From: Vitis vinifera
Taxonomy: Eukaryota; Streptophyta; Magnoliopsida; Vitales; Vitaceae
Assembly: GCF_030704535.1 (NCBI RefSeq)
Contig: NC_081818.1
Location: forward strand, 9,413,501 to 9,477,500
Reading direction: 5' to 3'
DNA: 64,000 bases
Shown: positions 23,041 to 36,282 of the stretch, one piece after another
How the letters are laid out: every line of letters starts with the position of its first letter
How positions within the stretch are numbered: the first letter of the stretch is position 1
The notes under the pieces: generated by a model
What the model was told of the DNA's origin: nothing
What the model saw: the letters and a program-made list of their open reading frames with translations, nothing else
Database searches by the model: none
Program-made: the position numbers and the translations under genes

Positions 23041-24239
23041 GTATTTTATGCTTAATAGTCCTTTCTATGGCATCTTATTTTCCCTTGTCAATTTAGGTAA
23101 TGTTTTTCTTCAAGTAGAAATTCTCAGGATGTGCTAGTCAAGCAATTGGGTCAACAAGTCCCCCTTCCGCTTCAACTCCTAAGTGCTATAATCTATAACC
23201 CTTATTCTTACAGCACTTTACCAGCAAATATATTCACCTTTGATAGGAATGATTGTCTCTTGTTCTAAATTTCAATCTTTTAATGGAAGGCAAGGAAAAT
23301 AATGCTTACCTAATAGGTATTTTATAAAATACAGAAGATAATACTATTATTTTAGTCTTTGAAGCTCTTCATCAAAGAGTTGTACCTTCATGAAACAAAC
23401 TTCAATAATATTGTATATTTCTCCTTTATATCATCATTCACCATTAGTATTGTATGCTTCATGCATTATACATGAAGGGCAGCGGGACAATATGGTGCAT
23501 ATGTTATGGATACATGCCTCTGGTTTGCTTAGTCTTTAGCTCAAATAGCAATTCGCTTACCATAACAAATGGCATTCGAAATGATTATAGGGAAAGATGC
23601 AGAAAATAATCTCAACTTATTTTTTATTTCCATTGTCCACTTACAAAGTACTTATAAAAAGTTGCTTAGTTCTAGCTCAATTCAATCTTTTTTCATTGAT
23701 GTTTAATGAGAAAACTGTTGCAATCCTCACAGAGCCTGTGTGGTTTTTGTTGGTGATTTATCCACATACCACTAGTTATGGAGAGGCTTGGTGTAAAATT
23801 CTCTTGCCAATTTATTCTGGCTTATCAATGCAATGTGAATGGGTTGACCCAACCCACTCAGGGCTTACTATAACACGAAGGCAATGTATGTTGGACATCC
23901 TGACCCAACTCCAACCTAACATATAACCATGTTAGAGCTAACATTGAATAATGCTATTCCTTCATACTATGATCCATGGAAATTAATTATATTTTATAAA
24001 ATTTAGCTGTCAATATTTTTTTTTAATTAAAAAATGCAAATGCCTAAAATTATGAGAAATCAGACCTTATATTCAACATTTTAGCAGTTATATAAATGCA
24101 TGACATGACACTAATTCCATTGAGATGTCAATTATCATTAATACATGTTAAATTATGATTATTGACTATACATATTTCTTGCAGTTCTGTTTCTTGTCCT
24201 TGTACGTTTGATATATGCAATTACTGCAATATATTACTG
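23041..24239. other. Intron 1 of the NLR pseudogene
   Basis: AT-rich, with no conserved coding signal. A 109-codon ORF at 23597-23926 has no recognisable motif. Confidence 0.6.
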
Positions 24240-24823
24240 TACTGATCCTGTCTAAAATTTCCATGTTGAAGGAGATATGGCATGGCCAAATTCCACCCAA
24301 GTCCTTCTGCAACCTCCACTCACTACATGTGGAGAATTGTGCATCACTATTGAAAGTCTTGCCATCCTATTTGCTACGCAGCTTACAAAATTTGGAAGTA
24401 GTAATTTTAAAAAACTGTGATATACTAGAAGAAGTATTTGATCTTGAAGGTCTAGATGTTAATAATGAACATGTTCGGCTGCTCTCTAAGTTGACAAAAT
24501 TAAGCTTAATTGGTCTTCCTAAGTTGAGGCATATATGCAACAAGGACCCTAGAGACAATTTGTGCTTCCAAAACCTGAAATGGCTGAATGTGGACAACTG
24601 TGGCAGCTTGAGAAACCTTTTCCCTTCTTCTATGGCCTCAGATCCTATGCCACTTGGAGGTGTAGAAGTGATGGCTACAGGCAGTATCATATTTCCTCAA
24701 TTAACCCACCTTTCATTGGAGTCTTTGCCCAACCTAACAAACGTCTATCCAGGATGTCATTCTCTACAACAGCTTGACCATGGAAACCTTGATATGCCCT
24801 TTGGAGTGCTTTTCAATGAAAAG
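24240..24823 (+). pseudogene. NLR pseudogene, LRR exon 2
   Basis: Encodes C-terminal leucine-rich repeats of the 'LxxLxVxxCxSLxxLFPxxL' type: SFCNLHSLHVENCASLLKVL, then LEEVFDLEGLDV, LPKLRHICNKDP and LRNLFPSSMAS. It ends AATGAAAAG before a gtcagt donor at 24824. Homologous to exon 2 (43798-43325) of the intact paralogue, but 24602-24670 retains a longer LRR segment. The acceptor is not clear, so the start is approximate. The exon itself has no internal stop. Confidence 0.8.
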
Positions 24824-25959
24824 GTCAGTTTGGCTCTTGAAATCCTTTTCTTTACCATTTCATAATATTTCTTTTTAACACTCTGTTTAGGGTAAAATGG
24901 TTTGAATTTTGCACATGGAACATTTTAGATATTATACAATTTTCTAATTTTAAGTCTTAAAATGATCACCCCCTGCCCCTCCAAATTCCATCATTTTTAG
25001 ATGGAATTTCATTAGAAATTCTATTGGTTTCAGGCAACATTATTTATTTATTTATTTAATTTAAGAAAATATTCTCCAAAATCTCCTCATTCTAAGTGAA
25101 TAGTCATTGTGGCACATATCTATTCTAGTTCTGGGGAATCTTTGGTGGGCATTGATTTAGGGAAATATTTAACCTGTTGCCTAATACTGAATAATGGTAA
25201 GGTAGGGCTCTAGTTTTTCAAGTTTTAAAGAGGGGATGTTGGAATTAGGTTTGTAGATGATTAACCATTGTTTAAGGTGCCTTGTGACCTGCTGATATTA
25301 AAAGAAGATTCCTGGAATTGCTTGACAGAAATGGAAATATGCCATTTTTTAGTCTGAGATTGCAACAACCAGGTGGAGGTTGTGGATGTTCTTTATATAA
25401 CTTCTACTAGCACAACTGCAACTTGGACTGGGTTTCCACTTTTGTTTTTACTAGATCATGCTATGTCCAAATGTAAAGAATCCAATTACAAATAGCACAT
25501 ATCTAATGTGGAATTTGGTAGGTAATTCCAAATTATTCCACATCTCTATAGTCTGTCCAAGCAATGAAGATGGTATTAAGGGTGTTCTAAAACACCACTC
25601 AGTTGTTACTTATAAGCCCTACTATTCTATGCACAAAGAGCTAAGTGAGAGATACTTATAATCATTTTGTAGAATCCAAAATAGGAATCCAGCCGCAAAA
25701 TTTTAGCTGCAAATGTAAATTCATTTGGTCAGCCAACAAACAAAATGAGGTGAATTTTGCAAGGAGAAAATATTTTCATTCCAGAAGCCTTTTTTATCTA
25801 ACTATTTGGTTCGATATAGACCAGATTCTTGTTTCTTGTCAGTGCCTTGGATTTGAATTGAAATGCATAGGGATATATTATATATGGTACATGTTCTTAA
25901 AAAAGAAAAAAATTGATATTTTCTTTCATAGGAAGGATGGGCTCCTCAAATCCATCAAT
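24824..25959. other. Intron 2 of the NLR pseudogene, left part
   Basis: No gene seen. It is interrupted at 25,960 by a Ty1/copia element; the intron resumes at 32,726 and ends at the ttctgcag acceptor at 32,939. Confidence 0.5.
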
Positions 25960-26400
25960 TGCTAGTTTAGAGAGAATTTTCTGTATAAGTTATTTCACAG
26001 CTTCTGCAATATATATATATATATATATATTTTGATAAGCAAATGCATAGAAAAATGACATATATAAAGAGAGAAAAGAGAAAAGGGCACTTGAAGGCCG
26101 ACCCATAGCATACAGGGGGTAGCTTCTGCAATATGTATAAGAAAAGAGAAAAACTATATAAGGAAGAATATAAAAAAAATCCTCAAAATCTATTCCTAAC
26201 TTGTAGAAATAATAATAATAATAATAATCAAATCCTTAAAATCAAGGAGCTAAATATGATAATTACAAATCTACTTCTTGCTTATAGAAATTAAAATAAT
26301 CAATTCCTAAAATAAAAGGTAAACTAGGATCAAATATGAAAGCTAAAATAGAAAGTGTAAGGATGGAAATCTTTGAATATACAATTAAAACTTGTCAACA
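25960..26400 (-). repeat. 3' LTR of the copia element, with a small retroposon insert
   Basis: Matches the right LTR over tgctagtttagagag, the aagaaaagagaaaaactat block and the terminal cttgtcaaca. A 108-bp insert (26013-26120) is flanked by a 14-bp direct repeat agcttctgcaatat (25999-26012 and 26121-26134). The insert begins with an AT run and tttgataagcaaatgcat, i.e. the 3' tail of a LINE or SINE on the minus strand. Confidence 0.75.
26013..26120 (-). mobile_element. 5'-truncated LINE/SINE scrap with 14-bp target duplication
   Basis: 108 bp bounded by the perfect direct repeat agcttctgcaatat. On the minus strand it ends atgcatttgcttatcaaaa followed by a TA-rich tail, typical of plant non-LTR retroposon 3' ends. 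No coding capacity. Inserted into the copia LTR, so it is younger than that element. Confidence 0.6.
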
Positions 26401-29400
26401 CTGCCCCTTAAGTTTGAGTGTAGATGTCTCAAATGCCCAATTTGTCAAATATTAATCTAAAAGTCTTGTTTGACACCTTTGTTAAAATATCTACAAGCTC
26501 ATTCTCTATCTTCAAAAAAGGAGTGCTAATCCTTTAGTTAACCTCTCCTTGATAAAGTATTTATCTACTTTAACATGTTTTGTAAGATCATGTTCAACTA
26601 GATAGTGGGTAATGCTAATGGCAACTTTGTTATCACGGTAAAGCTTCATTGGACCCCTAGAACCAAACCCCAACTCCTTTACAAAGGCCTTCAACCATAA
26701 CATCTCACATATATCATGAGCCATGGTTCTAAATTTGGCTTTAGTGCTTGATCTAGCTATAATAGATTGTTTCTTGCTATGCCATGTGATTGAATTCTCT
26801 CCCACAAACGTGTAATACCTTGAAGTTGATCTTCTATCTATCACATATTTGATCCAATCAGCATTCATATATCCTTCTACTTCTAAATGGTCATGTTTAG
26901 AAAAAATCAAACCTGTCCCAAGAGCAGATTTTAAATACTTGAGAATCCTTTGTAGAACCAACATATTTGTTTCACTAGGAGCATGCATGGATTGATTTAC
27001 CACACTCACCACAAAGGCTATATTAGGGTGAGTATGAGACATGTATATTAGCTTCCCAACTAATCTCTGATTTATCTTTCTGTCTATTGGTGTGTCATTT
27101 GGACCTTCACCTAATCTATGATTTTGTTTAATAGGAGTATCAACGGGGCTTACAAGCCAACATTCTGGTTTCATCAAGTAAGTCCACAATATATCTCTTT
27201 CGAGAAACAAGAATCCCTTCCTTTGACCTTGCAACTTCAATACCTAGTAAATATCGTAGAGTACCAAGGTCTTTTTTTTTTTTTGATCAGATAGAGTACC
27301 AAGGTCTTTGATCTCAATTCTGTTGCCAAATATGTTTTTAGTTTACTCAGCTTCTCACTATCATTACTTGTCACCAAAATGTCATCCATATACATGATCA
27401 AGGCGGCCCCTTTGAGTGAATATTTGAGTGAAAGAGTATGATTAGGCAAGTTTTGATGGTATCCATACTTCTTCATGGCCCGAGTAAATCTACCAAACCA
27501 AGCTCTAGGTGATTGCTTGAGTCCATACTTCTTTAATCTACATATCTTAGCCCTCTTTATTACATTAGCAAAGCTAGGGGGAAAATCCATGCATAGTTCT
27601 TCTAGATCTTAATAAAGGAATACCATTTTTACATGAAATTGTTCAAGGGGCATGTCTAGGTTTACAACCAAGGATAAGAGGACCTAGATGGTATTCGCCT
27701 TTGCCACTGGTGCAAAAGTTTCATGATAATCTACTCCATACTTTTGTATATAACCTTTTATCACCAATCTTGCTTCGAACCTCTTCACAAAACTATTTGC
27801 CTTGTGTTTCACTATGAATGCCCACTTACAACCAATTGTCTTCTTTCCTTTTGCTAGCTTAACTAGTTTCTATGTATCAATTTTTTTGTAATGCTTCCAT
27901 GTCTTCAATCATGACAACTTTTCACTTTGGGTTGTCAAGAGCTTCTTGTAACTTACTAGGAATAGAAATAGAGGACAACTGTTTTGCAAATATTTTACAT
28001 GAAAGAGATAAACAATGTGAAGACATATGATGAGAGATGGGGTAATTTACAATATGATTTGCAAAACTATAACAAAAAGGTGGTTTTTCTCTCTTTAGAA
28101 GGATAACGAGTTTGGTTCTTAAGAATTAATTAAGTTGACTCTTCAATAGAAGTACCAATAGAGAATAGAATTCAAGAGAAGGATTTACCTTAGGATTACC
28201 TATTGTTGGAGCATCTGATTGGTCATTGGGTTGATTAAGAGGTGGCTGAGTTGCTTGAGTCTTCTATCTTGTTAAATATATCAATCTATATGACTCAAGA
28301 AATCCTCTTGAAATTAGTGCAGAAGTTTCAGATGATGATACACTAGTAAAAGGTAGTGGTAACACAGCCCAAGACTGTTCTTCCCCTTTAGGAGAAGAAT
28401 CTAAATCTCCCCCTAAATAGTAAGCCTGATGTTTAACAAAAGTAACATCCTTATAAGCAAACATCTTCTCCAAAGGTGGGTGGTAACATTTACTTCCCTT
28501 TTTTGTAGTAGACTACCCCCCAAAAAAATTTCACTTGAGTGTCCTAGGATCAAGCTTACTCCTATTTTGTTTTGTGGATATGAATGTAACAAACACAACC
28601 AAAAACTCTGGGGGGGATATAAATGCAAGTTGGAATAGGATGTGTTTTAAACAATAATTGAAGAGGGGTTTGAAACTGAAGGACTTTGAAGGCATCCTAT
28701 TAATGAGATATGTTGCAATAAGAACTACATTACCTTAGAAGGATTTAGGAACATTCATATAAAAGAGTAGGATCTAACAACCTCTACGAGATGATGATTC
28801 TTATAGTCGACTATACCATTTTGTAGGGATATATTAACACATGAAGTTTGATGAATAACATGAGACTAAAAATAGACACTTTCACCCTTATTAAGGTCGT
28901 CTCCTCCGTTATCAAATCATAGAACTTGCATTTTATTGTTAAATTGGGTACAAACCATTTGATTAAGGACTTAAAGGTGAAAACAAATATCACTTTTTTA
29001 TTTCAACAAATAGATCCATGAAATATGAATGCAATCATCAATAAAAAAGAAACAAACAACTTAAAACTTGAATGATTAATAATAGGGGATGACTCCCATA
29101 CATCACTATGAATAATTGAGAAAGACAACAAAATTTTATTAAGACTTGAAGTAAAGGAGGTTTGATGATGTTTGACTAACATACAACTATCACAATGAAA
29201 ATTATATACATGACCTTCGGAAAATAAAGATGGGAACAACTTATGCAAATAGCTAAATAAGAGATGTCTATACCTTCTATATGATAGCCAAATTTGTTCT
29301 TTTGATGTTGGCCTGCCCATTACTTGATTTGCTTGTCTATGCAAATCTTGCCAATTTATGTTTTAGTGGGACAGACCACCTCTCTCTCTACCAAGACAAT

Positions 29401-31427
29401 CTTTGCTCCTATAAGATTATCTTGGAAGAAACAATAAATTTTAAAGAAAGTTATTATATACTTTAAAGCCTCAGTTATCTAGCTAATGGACAATAACTTA
29501 CTGGATAAATATGAAACATGTAAGACAGTAGAGACTGAAATTTATCCCTAACATGGTAGAAGAAGATCTATTTGTTGTTTTAAGAATTTTTATATTGGGA
29601 TGAAAAAGTGCAAAACGGAAGGGATGTTATGGGATCTTATTCATTTCTACTCCTCCTTTTCGGCTCCTTGTACTGTCACTTTCAAAGGAATTCCACTTAA
29701 TGTTATTCTACTTAGTTGGCTTTTTGTTTGTAATTCAAAAGAGGTGGATAACGTTTGAGAGAGTTTAATTTTGGTTTTTGAGATATTTTGTACATGTTTT
29801 TATTAGTACTTCTCCTTGTACAATGGAGGAGTATAGTCTTACTTTGATAAGGTTTTGTACTTTGTGGGAAGGACCTCTCATCCTTCTCTTTAACTTTACT
29901 ATTATCAATATATATTTTGTTTCTCATAAAAAAAAAAAACCAAAAAACAAAAAATACTAGGATGAATGTTATAGGAAGAAAAAAAACTAGATTCATGTGT
30001 CATATAATTTGTAGTACCTAAATATATTATCCAAAAAAAAATCATCACTAGATATGCTTAAGGCAAATCCAAATTTTCTTGTATTGGCTAAGTTACAAGA
30101 AGCATCTTTCAAGGATAACCTCTAAGCATTATCATTTATTTGATCTTCTTTTATGGTTGGACTGTGGAATATGACTGCGTATTAGATGATGTATGATGTG
30201 CTCTAGAATTTGAGTTAAAGCCCTTCTTATGAAACCTTTTTTAATACCCTTTTATCTTGAAATATGTCTCTCGAGCATGCCTTATCTTATTACAATGTGT
30301 ACAAATTAAAAACTTCTTGTTTCCAACTTTACTAGAGTTAGAGACAACTAGTGCAGTTGGAGCTTGAACAATACTAGATGTTGAACTCACCTGTGAGACA
30401 CTTGCAAGCATTGTAGCCTGATGAAGCTCCTCACACCGAACATAGGCAGATGCACCATGAAGATTAGGAAGAGGATATTGCCTCAAAATTTGTGTTATGA
30501 TTTCTTCAAAACTTGAGTCAAGACCAACTAGAAAATAATTGACCCTCATTCTTGATTTTCTTCTTTAGTTTTGTTGTATCTACAACACACTCCATATCGC
30601 ATGGCTTCTTTAGTTTTGTTGTATCTACAACACACTCCAAATCACATGGCTAGAGAAAACAAGGTCTTGCCAATTAGCATAAGGAGTAGAAACATCGCTG
30701 GTCAATGTCTTCCCCTGTTGTCTAGTCTCATGTGTCTTGTGACTAAGTTTGTAAATCTGGGAAGCATCACTGCCATCGAAATAAGTTTGAGCCATAGCAT
30801 CCTAAGTATCATCAGTTGTAGGAAGTCAAAGAAAAGTGTCACCAATATCTAAAGTTATTGAATTAAGAAGCCATGATGTCAACATTGCATTCTCCTCGGC
30901 CAAGTATAGACGAATGAATCAGAAAAAATGGGCTGTTTCTTCTCTCCATTCAAGTATCCCAACTTCCCCTTTCCTGCAGCTTCACAAACTAGGACCACTC
31001 AGAGTAATTCATACCATCAAGTTTGTTAGAAGTCATCTGTATGTACATATTATCATGTTGAACTGTCACAACAGAAGTAATAAGTGGTGGTGCTCCAGAA
31101 CCAGAAACTTTTGTCACCAATTCAAACATGATTCTTAGTGAGGGTGGTTGCAAAATCAAATAGCAAGGATAGGAGGCAAGGGGAATAGGCGAGCAGTAAA
31201 AGCATCAAACTAATAGAGATGTCTTTGGTACTATGCTGATTTAGAGAGAAAATTTTGTGTACATTTACTTCATAGCTTGTGCAATATATATAAGAAAAGA
31301 GAAAAACTATATACAAGGCTGAATCTAAAACAAATCCCTACAGTCTATTCCTAACTTGCAGCAATAATAATAATGAAATCCCTAAAATCAAGAAGCTAAA
31401 TATGACAGCTACAAATCTATTCTTTGA

Positions 31428-32609
31428 TAGAAGCTCAATATTTACTTATTTTATGCCCAAACTAAGGTATTTAAATTTAATATTGAGCTCTAATTACATT
31501 ACTTCTTCAGATTTCCTACTAAATCCCTAATTTTGGTACTAATATATTTATGTAGTGTGTCTCTTAATTTTTTGTCAGCATTATAACTAAAACTTGCCAG
31601 CAGCCCCGCACTTTATAATGTATCTAATTGTCTCTGCCACATATTCCAAATGTTTCTCCTACATCTTCCAGCTGCTATCAATGCTCAAAATAACCATTAC
31701 AACAACTGCTAGCTTTCTCTACAACTGTCAGCTATATCTCTTGTTGCTCATGCTTCTTTTTTGCTCTATTTAAGGGAGGTGAAGGCTGACCATTACGTAT
31801 GGAGAAATAGAGAGGGAGAAGTGTCAAATATAATCGTCCTCTTCAAGAGGAAGTAGATTGGTGTAGTTGTAAACCCTCATTTCCATTTATAAAATCTTCA
31901 ATTTCAGTTTCAGCTTTGATTTTTAGCTCTAATTTATTTTGTGTTGCCACCTGAGTGGCTAAATTTCCGAGCCAAGGTGAGGGAAAGCTTGGGTTACTCC
32001 ATTCTTATTGTTTCCGACATATATACTTGAGGTACCTGTAGGAGATACTCCATAATTTACCCTGTTCATCTCGTCTTAGGCATTAGCTCACTTAGGCAAG
32101 GTTTTATAGTGCACATTTCTTGCTGCTTCTGTAACCCTTAGGTTGCTTGGAATGCCTCAAATTTAAGGAGTTGATGTTGGAGTAAGAATTGGTACATTTG
32201 AACCTTATTGTAGTGTAGATCAGTTTGGAGTGGTGAAGGGAAGTAGAATTTGTTTGTGCATCTTTGGGTTGGAATTAGATGAAGGAATGTATCGAATGTT
32301 ATGGTGCCACACTTGTGGTGATGAGCCATGCATCACAATGATATTCCAAAGATAGCTTGTATGGAGGATACTTTAAGCTAACCCAAAACCTTGGTTGTTT
32401 TCTTAATCAAATGCCTTGTTTTTTTACTCTTCCATTTCAAAGATTAATAACAAAAATACAAAAACTGTCTTTCATTCTCTTCTTGCACTTGTTTCAGTCA
32501 TTTTTTTTTTTGGGTTTGACACCCAAATACTCATTGAGTACTATAAATTCAAAGTTCTTGCTCTTAGGGACTCGACACTAAGGAGAATACAAAACCCAGC
32601 TGCAACCAC
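31428..32609. mobile_element. 1.18-kb unclassified insert splitting the copia 5' LTR
   Basis: LTR sequence on both sides (tacaaatctat to 31421; cttatagaaattaaaat from 32616) matches the uninterrupted left LTR, so 31428-32609 is an insertion. It is flanked by tctttg on each side (31422-31427 and 32610-32615). No terminal inverted repeat, LTR or coding region is recognised in it, so the type of element is unknown. Confidence 0.55.
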
Positions 32610-32939
32610 TCTTTGCTTATAGAAATTAAAATAATCAATCCTAAAATAAAGGGTCAACTAGGATATGAAAGCTAATATAGAATAAGACTGGAAATCTCTA
32701 AATATATGGTTAACACTTGTCAACACCAATCACCTGGCATGTGGAATTCGAACGGAAAGATCACTCTGCTAGCAACTTCATAAACATAAAGCATTAATGT
32801 GTTTTTGTCCTTTCACCATTCTAGCTATTCACAAGCATGGTTATTTATCTCATATCAACCTTGTGTGGTTATATCATCTTTATGCCATTCATTTGGAATA
32901 TATAGATATCTTAACGGAATGGTGAAATGAATTCTGCAG

Positions 32940-33671
32940 GTAGCATTTCCTAGCTTGGAATTATTAAATATCTCAGGCCTGGATAATGTGAAAAAGATAT
33001 GGCAAAATCAACTTCTTGAAGATTCCTTTTCCCAACTAAAAGAGATTAGAGTAGCATCCTGTGGAAAAATGCTGAATATTTTTCCATCCAGTATGCTGAA
33101 CAGTTTACAGAGTCTACAGCTTCTGAGAGTAGTGGACTGTAGTTCATTAGAAGTGGTTTATGACATGGAGTGGATAAATGTTGAGGAAGTTGTATCAGCC
33201 ACTCAGTTGAGTAAACTGGTTTTATATTCTCTACCAAACCTTAAGCATATATGGAATAAGGATCCCTACGGAATTCTCACCTTTGAAAACTTAATATTAT
33301 TAGAAGTTGGTTATTGTCAGAGTCTAAAATACCTTTTTCCAGCCTCTTTAGTTAGAGACCTTGTGCAACTTCAGGACCTGCAGGTATCATCTTGTGGGGT
33401 AGAGGAACTTGTTGCAAAAGAAAATGGACCGGAGACAGCTCCTAGGTTTGTATTCCCTGTAATGACCTCTCTAAGACTGACGAATCTGCAACAATTCAAG
33501 AGTTTCTACCCTGGGACACATACTTCAGAATGGCCTTTATTGAAAAAGCTGGAGGTGCGTGACTGTGATAGAGTGAAGATATTTGCTTACAAATTTCCAA
33601 CATTCCAAGAAATACATATGGAGAGCAATGTTGACATCACAATTCAACAGCCACTTGCCTTATTCGAGACG
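32940..33671 (+). pseudogene. NLR pseudogene, LRR exon 3
   Basis: Clean exon of 732 bp (244 codons, no stop) between ttctgcag and a gtatga donor. It starts VAFPSLELLNISGLDNVKKI and runs through KMLNIFPSSMLNSL, LVLYSLPNLKHIWNKDP and SLKYLFPASLVRDL to FKSFYPGTHTSEWPLL and QPLALFET. The intact paralogue's exon 3 lacks about 80 residues present here (roughly from VVSATQLSKL to ETAPRF), so the dead copy preserves the longer LRR block. The antisense copia element lies in the preceding intron. Confidence 0.85.
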
Positions 33672-36282
33672 GTATGAATTCCAACATTTCTGGGTTTAAT
33701 TAGCCTCAAGTTCCATACTTGCCATGTTTCACTAAATTTTCCATTGGGTTTATGTCATGTCAATAATTAGTATACACAACATCAGTTACATCAATTTGAT
33801 TGTTTGATCTCTTTGAGAAAATTCATATCAAATCTTTGAATTGTCAAATACTGCAAAATTGTAAGGTTAGACTTGGTCATCTGATCAGATCATTCTTAAT
33901 TTTTTATTTTTACTTTTTACATTTTGGGTACTAAGCAAGACCCCCTAAAACAGTAAGGTTGAACCCTTTACTACAGAAATGGCGTAACTTTAATTGTAAA
34001 TCTTGAGCATTCTAGGGCTTGAGGCAACCCATTTCTTATTTTGAAGTCCAATCATTACACACACACCTTCATGAGACCCTGTTTGTTTAACTGTTCTAAA
34101 AAATAAAAACACCTTTTTTAGATGGAAAACAAGTTTGGCAGGAAGAAGATTGGAAAACAGTTTTTTGGAAACTCCTCCCAAAACATGGTGTTTTCAGAGA
34201 ACACCTTTTAAGTTGTTTTTTTCCTTGTTTTTGGTACTGTTCTACGAACAAAAAAACATGGAGAAAAAAGCACACACTAGAACCTCCAGTTCTTGTGAAG
34301 GTCTTCACATATCTCAATTACAGAAAAAAATACATGATCAAATTTGTTTTGTTGCCAAGAAAATGTGGGAAAGTTCTAAAATTTAGTGATTTGGGTCTTG
34401 GTTTTTGCTTTTCTTCTTTTCTCCTTTCTAATCCCACCCAGGAAATGGTTTCTGAGTTGAGCATCAAGAGGTGGGTCTCCATCAAAATGCATCATCAAAT
34501 CTGTTTGGTTTTCTAGAAAATGCATGAAAAATTATATATTTTTACTTCTGAAACTTTTTTTCTTTTTTTTTTGTGTTCTCTCTGTTTTTTCAAAGCACTT
34601 TCACTCCAAAAAAGATTGAATTAGAATCTCTTCACCTCCAAACCCAAACTCTCCTTTCCTAATCTTTTTTGTTCTCATCCTTCAACTCCAATTTTCTCGA
34701 AATCCCATTCTTTGTTTCTAAATTCTTTGAAGTATTTTTAGTTTTGTCTTTTGTCTTTGTTTTCTATTTTATTTTTAAAAAAAAAATCATGTAAAATTTT
34801 CAAATGTTGTCCCTCACTTTTACAGTTTACAGCCTTAGAACTCTTACCACTTCTGTCAAAATGCCTTACAGTTTTTGTTTTTCAAGACATGTTTTCATTT
34901 CTGTGATATCTTGATTTGTTATTGTTTGCTTCACTTGAGTTTTAGTGTTTGCTTGCTAAGAAAAGAAATGGGAGGAAAGGAAGTGTTCAATTTTATGATG
35001 TTGGTTTTGTTAGTTCCCAAGAAAAGTGAGACTATCATAAGCCTAAGGGTGGGTGTAGTCATTTCCTACCTTTTTCCCACCAGCAACTAGAGGTGGTGGT
35101 GTTGGTGGTGGTATTAAATTTGTGGGTGGAGGCTTTGATGTGATTTGAATTGGTGTTGATTGAAAATAGAAAGCAAATCAAGAAAGTTTGAATCATATCT
35201 GAACCATAGTTGCTGCTGAGTCTTGCTATTTTTCTTTATATATGTTTTGTTTTTGAGAAAATTCAGGGAAAGAAGCGAATAGAAATGCAGGCTATTGTAT
35301 GTGGGCCATTGTTTTCTTATGCTTATTTATTAATTGCAATGAATTATATATAGATATTTTACAGGTAAATTTCTTGTCAAATGGTATAAATGAAGCAAAA
35401 TGCGACTGAAATTTTGGTCAATTTATCTTTTGCATGCATGAATAAGAATATTGAAATTAAATGTAAATAGACATGTCTACACTATAATGATTTGTTTTGA
35501 AAAAAGATGAAATTATTTAAAAATGGATGCATGTAATTTTTATGTTTTAATTAAGCATATATTTGTCTAAAAATTTTAATTTTATAAATGTTCAAATTAT
35601 TTAATTTGATCATGTTAATCATCAAAAGAAAACACTCAATTTTTAAAAACTAACTTCCAAACAAGTTTTTTCTTTTATTTGGTTTGTAAAACTGTTTTTA
35701 CTAAGTTAACCAAACATGTTTATTCTTTTTTTTTTTTCTTTTGAGAATAGAAAATTGTCTTTTAGAATTTAGTTTCCAAACTTAATTTTGTTTTTGAAAA
35801 TAGCATAAAATTGTTTTCAAGAGTTGTTTTGAAAAACTATTTTTTCAGAACTATTTTAAAGAAGATTTTCCAAACTGGGCCTTATATTTATTTATTTTTA
35901 CCAAATTAACAAGGACAATTGAACCTAAAATATAAGGTATAATCAAGTTTCATGATGCCGTATTACTGTGGTAAGCATAAGGATTTCCTCAGTGGATTAT
36001 GCAGTCAATTAAGCAATCATAATTGAACTTATTTTGCAAAGTGATTTAACATTTCATCTCCTCCAATAGTCCTAGTGGAACTCCTCAATCTTTTAGACAT
36101 TGCTACCCGCCGTGCCCATCGTCACTTTTATATATAAACAACATCACATATTGTATTAGTTTTGCCATGCCTTTTTTTTGAATTAGAGAAATAAAAATGC
36201 ACTTCTTTATATATACAACACGTTATTTATATGATAGTTGTAATTTGACAGACTAAATTATTTTGTTTGAGGGATTTATCAG
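33672..36282. other. Intron 3 of the NLR pseudogene, with a possible DNA-transposon insert
   Basis: No gene recognised. Between about 34,072 and 35,882 the ends are weakly inverted (gaccctgtttg... against ...ccaaactgggcc), as in hAT-like non-autonomous elements. No target duplication could be confirmed, so the boundaries are uncertain. Confidence 0.3.

Larger units (their letters stand above)
25960..32725 (-). mobile_element. Old, broken Ty1/copia retrotransposon in the NLR intron
   Basis: Minus-strand element with two LTRs: right, 5' LTR at 32725-31234 (split by an insert); left, 3' LTR at 26400-25960. Order on the minus strand: gag part (about 30549-30241, LTQILRQYPLP-like region and a CX2C knuckle), integrase part (about 29344-29000), then reverse transcriptase (about 27590-27250, YMDDILVTSND) and RNase H (about 27180-26512, WHSKKQ, ARSSTKAKF, LYRDNKVAI). 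A polypurine tract (AAACTTAAGGGGCAG) abuts the 3' LTR, and a degenerate tRNA primer site follows the 5' LTR near 31,230. LTRs start TGTTGACAAG. Flanks tcaat and ccaat may be an imperfect 5-bp target duplication. The coding region is broken in many places and the LTRs have diverged, so it is old. It lies antisense to the host gene. Confidence 0.85.
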
